Of a stretch of DNA of 50,542 nucleotides, positions 40,861-49,581 are shown piece by piece (the stretch's first letter is position 1; each line of letters starts with the position of its first letter). The notes below the pieces were generated by a model. The model did no database searches. It saw only the letters and a program-made list of their open reading frames with translations, and had not been told where the DNA came from. The position numbers and the translations under genes are program-made. The DNA is from Akkermansiaceae bacterium (GTDB lineage: Bacteria > Verrucomicrobiota > Verrucomicrobiia > Verrucomicrobiales > Akkermansiaceae), in assembly GCA_903908495.1 (NCBI GenBank), contig CAIVSK010000379.1, positions 1 to 50,542 on the forward strand. Direction: 5' to 3'.

Positions 40861-41804
40861 GATACCGCCGCTTGGGAAACACCGGTCTTGATGTGTCCAT
40901 CCTCGGACTCGGCGGTTCCTCGCTGGGCTCGGCCTTTCGCGAGATCGACGAGGCCGACGGACTGCGCTGTGTGCACACGGCCATCGAGCACGGTATTAAT
41001 CTGATAGATACCGCGCCTTACTACGGTGCCACCAAGGCGGAGACTGTGCTGGGCAAGGCGCTGCGCGAGATTCCGCGCGACAGCTATCTGCTCGCCACCA
41101 AGGTGGGGCGCTACGGGCTGGAACCGTCTGATTGCGACTATTCGGCCGCCTGTGTCGAGCGTAGCGTGGACGCGAGCCTGGTGCGCTTGGGCGTGGATCA
41201 CGTCGACTTCATTCAGGTTCACGACATGGAATTCGGCGACATCCAACAGATTATCAACGAGACCATCCCAGCCCTGCGGCGGGTGCAGGCGGCGGGTAAA
41301 GCCCGCTTTGTGGGCATCACCGGCTTGGCGCTGCATTTGTTCCCGCTGGTCATGGAGCACGTAGAGGTCGATCAGATCCAGTCGTATTGCCACTATTGTC
41401 TCAACGACACCGCGCTTGTCGGGTTGCTGCCGCTTCTGCAAGAGAGGGGAGTGGCGATCTTTAATTCGGCGCCGATCGCCATGCGCCTGCTCAGCATCGA
41501 GGGGCCGCCCGCGTGGCATCCCGCTCCGGCGGCGTTGAAGGAACTCTGCGCGGAAGCGGCCAAGCTCTGCGCCGCACGCGGCGGCGACATCAGCCGGCTC
41601 GCGTTGCAGTTTGCTGTTTCTAACGAAAACATTCCGGTCACCATTGTCGGCACCGCCGATCCCCGGCGCATTGAGCAAAACATCCGGGACATTGACGAGC
41701 CGATGGATGAGGAATTGCTTGCCGAAGTGCGCGCCGTGCTGCAACCGCTGCTTGACGCCACCTGGGCACAGGGCCGCCCCGAGAACCACCCGACCTGCCC
41801 ATGA
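40857..41804 (+). CDS. Aldo/keto reductase, L-galactose/L-fucose dehydrogenase-like
   Basis: The 315-residue TIM-barrel protein has the AKR tetrad Asp51, Tyr56, Lys82 and His122 (NLIDTAPYYG, ATKVGR, VHDMEF) and the C-terminal cofactor segment IVGTADPRRIEQNI. The GLGGSSLG and DTAPYYGATKAE motifs recall the L-galactose/L-fucose 1-dehydrogenase branch, which oxidises the sugar to its lactone with NAD(P). Between uxaE and a dehydrogenase gene, with overlaps at both ends (ATGA), that role fits well. Substrate specificity is inferred from context. Confidence 0.75.
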   Translation: MRYRRLGNTGLDVSILGLGGSSLGSAFREIDEADGLRCVHTAIEHGINLIDTAPYYGATKAETVLGKALREIPRDSYLLATKVGRYGLEPSDCDYSAACVERSVDASLVRLGVDHVDFIQVHDMEFGDIQQIINETIPALRRVQAAGKARFVGITGLALHLFPLVMEHVEVDQIQSYCHYCLNDTALVGLLPLLQERGVAIFNSAPIAMRLLSIEGPPAWHPAPAALKELCAEAAKLCAARGGDISRLALQFAVSNENIPVTIVGTADPRRIEQNIRDIDEPMDEELLAEVRAVLQPLLDATWAQGRPENHPTCP

Positions 41805-42820
41805 AGACGCTCCGACTTGAACAACCCGGCACCCTCGTCGCGCTCGAAACGCCTCTCCCCGGCGCGCCCGGCCCCGGCGAGGCGCTGCTGCGCGTCCACC
41901 GCATTGGGGTGTGCGGGACCGACCTGCACGCCTTTGCGGGCCGGCAGCCGTTCTTCACCTATCCGCGCATTCTGGGTCACGAACTCGGCGTCGAGGTGGT
42001 CGCGACGGGAGCGGGAGTTTCCAACGTGGTTGTAGGCGATCGCTGTGCCGTCGAGCCCTATCTGAACTGCGGCAAATGTGTCGCCTGCCGGCGGGGCAAG
42101 CCCAACTGCTGCGTTGATCTCCGGGTGTTAGGTGTGCATTGCGACGGCGGCATGCGCGAGCAGTTGCTCGTACCCGCCCACAAGTTGCATCCCTCGGCAA
42201 CTCTCAGCTTCGACCAACTCGCCCTCGTCGAGCCGCTGGCCATCGGTTGCCACGCGGTGGAACGGGCGCGGCTGGAGCGCGATGAATATGCGCTGGTGAT
42301 TGGTGCCGGACCGATCGGGCTGGCGGTGATGCAGTTTGCAGTGGAAGCCGGCGCGCGGGTCATCGCGTTGGACGTCAACGCCGCGCGCCTGGAATTCTGC
42401 CAGAGCCAGCTCGGCGTCGCGCATGTCATCAATGCGGCCAACGAGCCGGTGTTAGATGCCTTGCAGCGCATCACCGAGGGCGAGTTGCCGACTGCGGTGT
42501 TGGATGCGACGGGCAATCCGCAGTCGATGGCGGCGACCTTCAACTATCAGGCCGCGGGTGGCCGGGTGGTGTTCGTCGGGCTGTTTCAGGGCGACGTGAC
42601 ATTCAACGACCCGAATTTCCACAAGCGCGAAATGACGTTGCTGGCCAGCCGCAATGCCGAGCCCGCGGATTTTTCCCGCATCGTCGGCCTGATGGAAAGC
42701 GGCCGCATTGACACGACTCCGTGGATCACCCATCGCGCGGAATTCTCCAATGTGGCGGAGGAATTCCCGCATTGGACATTGCCCGCCACCGGAGTGATCA
42801 AGGCGATGATCCATTTCTAA
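41801..42820 (+). CDS. Zinc-dependent MDR dehydrogenase, L-galactonate (LgoD-like) candidate
   Basis: The 339-residue protein is a medium-chain dehydrogenase: catalytic zinc ligands Cys38, His60, Glu61 (GVCGTDLHAF, GHELGVEV), structural zinc cysteines 90, 93, 96, 104 and a Rossmann motif VIGAGPIGLA. Known relatives oxidise L-galactonate to D-tagaturonate, L-gulonate, sorbitol or threonine. Here the product is predicted to feed UxaE, making L-galactonate oxidation the best guess. The start overlaps the reductase stop by 4 bases. The gene ends convergently, overlapping the stop of the GH71/99-like gene. Confidence 0.8.
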   Translation: MKTLRLEQPGTLVALETPLPGAPGPGEALLRVHRIGVCGTDLHAFAGRQPFFTYPRILGHELGVEVVATGAGVSNVVVGDRCAVEPYLNCGKCVACRRGKPNCCVDLRVLGVHCDGGMREQLLVPAHKLHPSATLSFDQLALVEPLAIGCHAVERARLERDEYALVIGAGPIGLAVMQFAVEAGARVIALDVNAARLEFCQSQLGVAHVINAANEPVLDALQRITEGELPTAVLDATGNPQSMAATFNYQAAGGRVVFVGLFQGDVTFNDPNFHKREMTLLASRNAEPADFSRIVGLMESGRIDTTPWITHRAEFSNVAEEFPHWTLPATGVIKAMIHF

Positions 42821-44865
42821 CGCTTCCAGATGCAGCGGTAGTTGAAGCGGCGGTTCGGCGCGGTGTCGCCGCTGGTGCACAGGGAGATCGGATCGTTCAA
42901 GTCGCTTGGATGGTCGCTCCATTTGAAATCGAAGGTGAACGCGTCGCCGGTCAGGTTCAGCAATTTGAGCGGCACCGCCAGTTCCAGTGATTTGCCGGCG
43001 TAGCGGTAGTTGAGGTGAGCCACCTCGACCCACGGGCCGCCGGGGGCATTCGGTTCGTAATGCCGGAGTGTGGTGGTTTTGTCATCCATCACGCTCTTGT
43101 TGATGATATAGTCATAGCCATACCAACCTGTGTTAGGATTGTGGTCGGAATCAATCAGCAACAGCATCCAGTTGTCGCCGGTGTGGGGGGTGAGCGCCGC
43201 GTTGGTTTCCGCCAGGAAACACACCCGGTCATTGTCCACGGCGACCTTGCAGGTGACGATGTCATTGCGGCCGGTGTCGTTGTTATAATGCAGTCCGCCA
43301 TAGCCGTCATAGTCGCGGTGGAAGGTATCTCCGGCGGTGTCTCGGTACTCGATCTTGACGTCCGCCCAATCGGAGAAATCGCCATCGATTTTAATCGGGT
43401 GGATGCCGATGGATTCCGGAATGGGGCGGGCCCCCTTGTAGCGGCGGATGTTTGCGACCATTTGCATGTAATAGTTATCGGTGTATCCGCCCTTCATCGG
43501 TTGGATGCAGCGGTTGAACTCGGAATTGTACTGGTCCACGAAAAAGTACGAGCTGTCGCGCCGCATGAACTGAGTGGTCGCGCCACCGGTTGGCGGGTAT
43601 TTGCCGGCCGTCCATTCGTTCCAGTCATTGATATAGAGAAACTGCGGATCGCTGGCAATGGCCTCGTTCCAGCGCTCTTGGAAGTACAAGCCGTAACCCT
43701 CGGGATGTTCGACCTTTTTGCCCAGCCAAGGCACCATGGTGGGTTCCGGCAAATCGAATTCGTTCAAGGGCGGCTCGCCGGATTCCCGGGTCCATGACTT
43801 GCCGACGAGGCTGGAGGGATGTTGGGCCGGGGTGACCGCCGCCTCCTCCTTTTTCCCCTGGTGAGTGGATACCAGTTCGTCGGGTTTCATGGCTTTGACC
43901 AGTGCATTGCCGAGGTCCAAGCCGAAGCTCCAGTTGTCTTCGGTGCCGACAAAGCGCTTGCCGGCCCAATCGTGGTATCCCCACCACATGGTGCGCAGGG
44001 TGAAGAACCCCTTCACTTCCTTGGTATAGTCCTTGTAGAACGGTTCGGTGAAATCGGGGTCGCCATAATGTGGGTTCTGCGGGTCGGTCTTGGCGGCGGC
44101 ATCATGGTGTGGATTGGGGTTTTGCACCCCTTGGCCGTTGGCATCGGCAGCGGGTGTCCCGTTATAGAGCAGCAACGGCTTGCCGTCCCAACTGAACCAC
44201 AGGTCCTGGTGCTGCGGGGTCTTGTAAATCCTATCATACAAGTCCTGCACCACGGAGATGACCGGACCGTTGAATGCCCAGAAACAAAACTGGGGCACCT
44301 TGCTGCCTTCGGCCTTCATCTTATCCATCACCGAAAAGATCACCTCCCACTCGCTCCAGTAGCGCACCGCGTTGGTGACGTCCATCACCAGCACGTCCAC
44401 CCCCGCATCGGCGAGCATCGACATATCTTTGCGGATGACGTATTCATCCTTGCTCAGAAAATACCCGGCTTCCGGTTCGCCCCAATGGTACGATCCCTCG
44501 GCCCACAGCGGATGCTTGGCATCCAGACGGGCCTTGGGGTCGGTGGCCAGCACGCGGCTGACGTCCCCGCTATACGGGCTTTTCAAGTTATGCGCCGGGT
44601 CGCTGTGCCAGGTGACATAAAACATGCCGACCACGCGGCGTTGGCCGCGCTTGAGCGGTCCGACGGCATCCTGGAGCGGGAGTTTGCGGCCGAGGGCATC
44701 ATTGGCCACCCATGTGTCCGGGAACAAGTCGCGATAGGAGGTAACTCCGGGCGCGGCTGGCGGCGGCGCTGCCTGGGCGAGTGCGAGAGGCAGGCCGAGG
44801 CCGGACACTGCCGCCAAAAACAGGGCGGAAAGTGACACTCTAACGAACGAATTCATATCATGCAT
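42817..44865 (-). CDS. GH71/GH99-like secreted protein with CBM9-like C-terminus
   Basis: The 682-residue protein has a signal peptide (about 1-31) and a barrel-like domain (about 75-490) with VVGMFYVTWHSDP, DMSMLADAGVDVLVMDVTNA, MWWGYHDWAGKR and YINDWNEWTAGKY, the pattern of GH71/99-like (xylosidase/arabinosidase-annotated) proteins found in plant-polysaccharide loci. The last 180 residues (HPIKIDGDFSDWADVKIEYR) form a CBM9/DOMON-like domain. Asp/Glu candidates exist but I cannot assign the catalytic pair. It is preceded by GH106 with a 24-base gap. Confidence 0.7.
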   Translation of the reverse strand: MHDMNSFVRVSLSALFLAAVSGLGLPLALAQAAPPPAAPGVTSYRDLFPDTWVANDALGRKLPLQDAVGPLKRGQRRVVGMFYVTWHSDPAHNLKSPYSGDVSRVLATDPKARLDAKHPLWAEGSYHWGEPEAGYFLSKDEYVIRKDMSMLADAGVDVLVMDVTNAVRYWSEWEVIFSVMDKMKAEGSKVPQFCFWAFNGPVISVVQDLYDRIYKTPQHQDLWFSWDGKPLLLYNGTPAADANGQGVQNPNPHHDAAAKTDPQNPHYGDPDFTEPFYKDYTKEVKGFFTLRTMWWGYHDWAGKRFVGTEDNWSFGLDLGNALVKAMKPDELVSTHQGKKEEAAVTPAQHPSSLVGKSWTRESGEPPLNEFDLPEPTMVPWLGKKVEHPEGYGLYFQERWNEAIASDPQFLYINDWNEWTAGKYPPTGGATTQFMRRDSSYFFVDQYNSEFNRCIQPMKGGYTDNYYMQMVANIRRYKGARPIPESIGIHPIKIDGDFSDWADVKIEYRDTAGDTFHRDYDGYGGLHYNNDTGRNDIVTCKVAVDNDRVCFLAETNAALTPHTGDNWMLLLIDSDHNPNTGWYGYDYIINKSVMDDKTTTLRHYEPNAPGGPWVEVAHLNYRYAGKSLELAVPLKLLNLTGDAFTFDFKWSDHPSDLNDPISLCTSGDTAPNRRFNYRCIWKR

Positions 44866-44889
44866 GGTGGGTTGGTGGGCTGAGGTGTC

Positions 44890-47800
44890 TCACTCCTGGA
44901 TGAGTGTGACCGGACCGAGGAGGCCGGCGGCCTGCAGCGGGGTGGCGGCATTCACCGACGGGGTGGTGATCGACGTCTGGCGTTGCTTCGCCGGTTGGGC
45001 GGCATCGCCGACGAGCCGGTTGTTCCACGGGTTGGTGATGGTTACTGCCAGCTCATTGGTGCCCGGTTTGAGCGCGCTGGTGATATCGATGCGATACGGG
45101 TAGGTCCAGAGCGTGGGGAAGGCCCGGCCGTTGACGCTGACGGTGGCCATTTTTTCGACCTGGCCGAGGTCCAGGGTGACCCGGGATTTGACATCGGTGA
45201 TTTTGAAATTGTTAGTATAAGTTGCGGAGCCGGAGAAATATTTGATAGAGGCGTCGGCATGCCCGGTCCAGGACATGAGCTTGTCGAAGGCCACGCGCTT
45301 GTCCGGGAACTTGACCTGCCAGGGGCCGGCGATGGGCTGGCCGGGCGGCAATTGCAGCCAGCCGTTCTCGGCGACCGTCACGCTGCCGGCGACGCCATTG
45401 CTGACAAAATCGACCCGCAGTTGCTTGACGTGCAGCAGCGCCGGTTCGCCGCCGAGGGCGTCGTTGGCGGCGGCGAGGCTCAAGCGGCCGTCGTGGATGG
45501 CGGCTGTTAGGCGGGCGGTCACATCGAGCGAGCCGGCACCGTCGACCGCCTCATACACGGCGTGGCGGATTTCGAGTTTACCGCTATTTTTGGCGGTGAT
45601 GGCGGTTGGTGGTGCAACGTTGCGCCCGAACACGACAAACACAGATCCGGCCGAATCGAAATTCAGCGACAACGTCGTGCGCCCGTCCTTGACCGTGAAT
45701 GGCAGCGGCTCGATCTTGCCGCTATCCGGCCACCACAGGGCGGGCGCGCCGTCCTTGACGCGGAATGAGATCGTCTCGGAGCGGGCCTGCGCCTTTTGAT
45801 TTGATAGAAAATAGATATCGGTGGCAGCGTCCTGTCGGTGTTTCCACAGCATGCCTTCGGGGACGATCACATCGGCCGGCACATTGAGGCGCTGGAATGC
45901 TTCCGCCAGACCGATGTCATGCAGCACCCGGCCGCCTCCCCACAGCTCGGTGGCGATTTTTTTGACCTCAGCATCGCAGGCCGGGAAGTTTTCCAAGCTC
46001 GGCGAGTGCTCCGGGGCTGGACCGAGGACCGAGCCGCCGGCTGCCACCAGTTCGCGGATTTTTTGTAGCAAGGCCGGGCGCATCGTGGTCGATTGCGGCA
46101 GGACCAGCAGGCGGTAGCTCATCCCATCGGGCAGGATAAAGCGGCCGTCTTTGACGCTGAGACGGTTTTCGATCACGTCGGCATTGATATAGTCGAAGTC
46201 ATGTCCCGCGGCCAGCGGCGGTTGTTGGGCACCGGCCATTTTCGGCGCGTCTTCGCCGATGAAGTAGGCGACGTCGGCCACGTGCTTGCCAGCCTGCAGC
46301 ATCACGCTGCAACGGCGTTGATAGTCGATCCACGACTTCGATTGCTCGAACCAGGTATTGTGGCGGTTGAACTCGGTGCCAAATCCGGCGTTGATGCCAG
46401 GCTTGCGGTCCTCGCGCGGCTGGTGGATGTAAACGTGAAGCACGAACTGGTTGATGCCCTCGCAGAATGCCCAGTCGCCGCGGGCTTTCAGATCGCGGGG
46501 CGTGTTGACGAATGCGGGCCCGCCGGTGAAAGCCTCCGCCCACACGATCGGTTTGTCATAGGTGTGCGCTGCGGATGCCGCGTCGCGCAGTTCGACGCGG
46601 CCCAGATCGCCGCTGACCCAGAACTCGCCGCTGACCTCGTCACAGGCGCCGCCGTAGGACAGGAATTCGGCGGGAAACCCCCAATGGCCGTAGTTTTCCA
46701 ACCACATTTTCATGCCGTTCTGGTGACACAGGTCGCGCAGTCCGCCGACGTAATCGCGTGCCACGCGGTCGGCCACCAACCGCCGCAGGTCCCACAGAAA
46801 GCGGTTCGATTGGTCGACGCTGCCCACGATGCGGCCGGTGAGCACCGGCAGGAAGCGCAGCGGATCGTAGCCATAGCGCTTGAGGAAATCGGCGCCGAAG
46901 CCGTCGGTCCAATTTTGCGGGCCCATTTCATAGCTGTCGGCCACGACGTGTTTCCACGCCTTGCGGTCGGCGGCGGGCATGCGTTTGAGGAGGTTGCCGA
47001 TGTAGGCATCGAAGTGGGTCTTGAGCGCGGCGCGGTTCATTTTGTCCACTTCCAGGCCGGTCGCCTCCTCGGGCGCAGGCGAATTTTTGGTGCCTGTGGG
47101 AACCATCGCGGTGCGCAGCACGATCCAATCCCCGGCCGGCACGTCCCAGCGCAGGGTGCCGTCGGCGGTGAGCATTTTGCTGAGGTCGCGCACGGCCTGG
47201 GGCTGGAGCGCCAAGGTTGCGAGATCGGGCTCCGCCTGGGTCGGCCACTGGTAAAAGTCGAAGGGGGGCAGGGGGTCCTGGAACATCTTTTGCAACGACT
47301 TTTCGGCCACGCTTTCGATCCTCGCCGCCGCCGCGAGCTGGAGGTCGCCAGGGTCGCAGCCCGCTGAGAAATTTAGCCGGAAAAACCGCGCGGTGGTGGC
47401 TGGAAACGCCGCCACGATGGGTGCCAATGGCACTGGGCCGACGTTGACCGCCAGATTGTGGCGGTCGATGGTGAATTTCTTGATCGTCCGATAGAGCTTG
47501 CCGTCATCTGACGCCTGCAATTCGGCGGCGACGTTGATGGCACCGGGTGGCCGCACCGTCAGGCTGCGGGCGGTGAATGGCACGGGCATTTCGAAACTCA
47601 CCGTCGTGGGTGTGCGGGCGCTGATTTTCGCCAATTCGCCTTCGCCGGCCGGCAGCGGGAACGCCAGCACCGCGAGGTCTTGAAAGTCGCCCGCGGGGGC
47701 CGACAGCTTGCCCTCAAAGTGCTGCGGCCCGTGAAGCCGGGTTTCCGGCAGCGCGACATGGCGCATTGCCTGGCTGGGCTTGACCCAGGGGCCGCCCGAC

Positions 47801-48159
47801 TGGCTCCAGCCGGGCGAGTTGAACACCCCGATGTCCACCCCGAGGCGCGAGCCTTCGTGGATCGCGTGCTCGATGAAGCCCCACCACGGATCGGTCAGGG
47901 CCTTGGGATCCGGGTTGGGGGTGGCTCCGCTCTGGCCGCTGATGACGCCGATGTAGCCCTCGCCGATGCCGACGCGCTTCATCGCTTCAAGATCCTTGGT
48001 GATGCCCTCCTTGGTGATGTTGCCATCCATCCAGTACCAATAACAGCGGGGGCGGGTGGCGTCCGGTGGGTTGGCAAAATCCCGTTCGAGATTGCCTTGC
48101 GCCAGCAGCCCGTTGGTGAGGACGGCCAGCCCGGCGAGGAGCGTGTGGATCGGTTTCAT
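44890..48159 (-). CDS. GH106 alpha-L-rhamnosidase
   Basis: The 1089-residue protein has a signal peptide (1-20) and GH106 hallmarks: FANPPDATRPRCYWYWMDGN, ITKEGITKDLEAMKRVGIGE, DIGVFNSPGWSQSGGPWVKP, VADSYEMGPQNWTDGF and WAEAFTGG. The barrel is followed by beta-sandwich domains, the last being a galactose-binding-like jelly roll (about 930-1070; YTNNFKITDV). GH106 enzymes release terminal alpha-L-rhamnose from rhamnogalacturonan side chains or glycosides. Length is typical. ATG preceded by GCACCTCCTC instead of a Shine-Dalgarno. Confidence 0.9.
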   Translation of the reverse strand: MKPIHTLLAGLAVLTNGLLAQGNLERDFANPPDATRPRCYWYWMDGNITKEGITKDLEAMKRVGIGEGYIGVISGQSGATPNPDPKALTDPWWGFIEHAIHEGSRLGVDIGVFNSPGWSQSGGPWVKPSQAMRHVALPETRLHGPQHFEGKLSAPAGDFQDLAVLAFPLPAGEGELAKISARTPTTVSFEMPVPFTARSLTVRPPGAINVAAELQASDDGKLYRTIKKFTIDRHNLAVNVGPVPLAPIVAAFPATTARFFRLNFSAGCDPGDLQLAAAARIESVAEKSLQKMFQDPLPPFDFYQWPTQAEPDLATLALQPQAVRDLSKMLTADGTLRWDVPAGDWIVLRTAMVPTGTKNSPAPEEATGLEVDKMNRAALKTHFDAYIGNLLKRMPAADRKAWKHVVADSYEMGPQNWTDGFGADFLKRYGYDPLRFLPVLTGRIVGSVDQSNRFLWDLRRLVADRVARDYVGGLRDLCHQNGMKMWLENYGHWGFPAEFLSYGGACDEVSGEFWVSGDLGRVELRDAASAAHTYDKPIVWAEAFTGGPAFVNTPRDLKARGDWAFCEGINQFVLHVYIHQPREDRKPGINAGFGTEFNRHNTWFEQSKSWIDYQRRCSVMLQAGKHVADVAYFIGEDAPKMAGAQQPPLAAGHDFDYINADVIENRLSVKDGRFILPDGMSYRLLVLPQSTTMRPALLQKIRELVAAGGSVLGPAPEHSPSLENFPACDAEVKKIATELWGGGRVLHDIGLAEAFQRLNVPADVIVPEGMLWKHRQDAATDIYFLSNQKAQARSETISFRVKDGAPALWWPDSGKIEPLPFTVKDGRTTLSLNFDSAGSVFVVFGRNVAPPTAITAKNSGKLEIRHAVYEAVDGAGSLDVTARLTAAIHDGRLSLAAANDALGGEPALLHVKQLRVDFVSNGVAGSVTVAENGWLQLPPGQPIAGPWQVKFPDKRVAFDKLMSWTGHADASIKYFSGSATYTNNFKITDVKSRVTLDLGQVEKMATVSVNGRAFPTLWTYPYRIDITSALKPGTNELAVTITNPWNNRLVGDAAQPAKQRQTSITTPSVNAATPLQAAGLLGPVTLIQE

Positions 48160-48299
48160 GAGGAGGTGCGGTGATGGGTGGTGTGATCACTCTGACAAGC
48201 CTGACGCTGCGATTTGGTATGAGTAAGTGCTAAGGCCGCGGTATTGGGCATCCTGCCCGCCGACGCAAACAGCGGCCCAGCCAAAGGAGGAACCGCTAA

Positions 48300-49541
48300 T
48301 CACGGCAAGGCTTTTTCGATGCCCTCTAGGCCCACGCCGAGCGTGCCCTTGGCGATGGCGTCGAGAGCGGCACGGTTCCCTGTCAGATGGATCGTCGTTT
48401 GGGTGTGGCAATACGATTCGCCGGGCTTGAGGAGAAGCGCGGGACTTGAGGTCTCGAGTTCGTAAAATGGGCCCAGCGCTTTGGTTCCCGGTTCCGGCGG
48501 ACCATCGTTGTACGAGTTCATGACGTCGCCGCCGAACGGATTGACATCCTCGCGCCACTGGGAATCGACATAGGGCCACGCCTTGCTAGCGGAATTTTCC
48601 GACGGGTGGACCTTCACCAAGGTCAACACCCCGGAATCCGCCTGCCAACTGCCGCCCAAGCCTTTTGAGCGCTTCGGCGAAATGCCGAGCTTGCCGCGCT
48701 CGATGCCGTCGCCCTTGAAGAACAAGCACGCATCGGTCAACACAAGGCGGCTGTCTGGAATTTTACCGAAGTAATCCGTCGTCGCCTTTGGTCCCAGGTC
48801 ACTCTCCTCGCCGCTGCGAAAGGGTACCACGATGGTGGTGCGCGGAGTCGGCTTGTACATCCCGAGAATCCAGATCGACGGCGCGCCGGATGCCTTTGTC
48901 CAGGCCGCGTCGCCGGTGTTTTTCACCGTGTTGCGGGTGGTGTAGGCGACTGCCTCGATGGCTTCGGGAAGTTTGCCGCCACAGAGTTCCGCGAGCGTGT
49001 CTGGCGCGGCAAGCGAGACGCTGCGATCCACCTCGATACTGAAAACGGTGCCCTTGCGGTTGGGGAGTTTGATCGAGGCGCTGAAGCGGGCCATCTTGGC
49101 TTGCGGCTTGCCCACGACTCGGAACGCCTCGGTGTCGACGGCCGCCGGGGTTTTCCAATTGTCAAATTTCTGCTCAGCCCCGCCGGCAAAAAACAATGAA
49201 AACGGGCCACCTTCCGGGCCGAACCACAGGCGCTCCTCACCGCCAAACACATGAATGTGCCGGGCCAGGCCCTCACGTTCAGCCTCCGGTTTGATGCCCG
49301 CCGCGATGACATCCGGGTTGATCCAGCCAATGCCGCCGCCAGCACTGCCGGTGGCGCTGGACGTCATCACCCGCCCTTGGTAGGCCGGCGCGATGGCAAC
49401 CCGGGCTTGGCCGTCAGCCAACTCGATGATGTCGGTGTGCTTTTTCAGGAATGCCACATCCTCCGCATAGGTGGCTGCCGCACAGCGGGTTCCGTGCGCT
49501 AAAATCAGCACGGCGGGAATAGTCAGGTGTTTTGTCGTCAT
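48300..49541 (-). CDS. DUF6786-like secreted protein
   Basis: The 413-residue protein has a signal peptide (about 1-23) and a beta-rich body: DGQARVAIAPAYQGRVMTSS, WINPDVIAAGIK, VFGGEERLWFGPEGGPFSLF, VNPFGGDVMNSYNDGPPEPG and FYELETSSPALLLKPGESYC. These motifs match the DUF6786 group, seen with glycosidases in Bacteroidota and Verrucomicrobiota and resembling mutarotase-type beta-supersandwiches. Function unknown. GGAGG stands 14 bases before the ATG, one of the few such sites here. It is the head gene of the GH106 unit, 140 bases upstream of it. Confidence 0.6.
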   Translation of the reverse strand: MTTKHLTIPAVLILAHGTRCAAATYAEDVAFLKKHTDIIELADGQARVAIAPAYQGRVMTSSATGSAGGGIGWINPDVIAAGIKPEAEREGLARHIHVFGGEERLWFGPEGGPFSLFFAGGAEQKFDNWKTPAAVDTEAFRVVGKPQAKMARFSASIKLPNRKGTVFSIEVDRSVSLAAPDTLAELCGGKLPEAIEAVAYTTRNTVKNTGDAAWTKASGAPSIWILGMYKPTPRTTIVVPFRSGEESDLGPKATTDYFGKIPDSRLVLTDACLFFKGDGIERGKLGISPKRSKGLGGSWQADSGVLTLVKVHPSENSASKAWPYVDSQWREDVNPFGGDVMNSYNDGPPEPGTKALGPFYELETSSPALLLKPGESYCHTQTTIHLTGNRAALDAIAKGTLGVGLEGIEKALP

Positions 49542-49581
49542 GGTAAATGATGCCTCCGGGGGGTGCCTGCCGAAGCATGAA

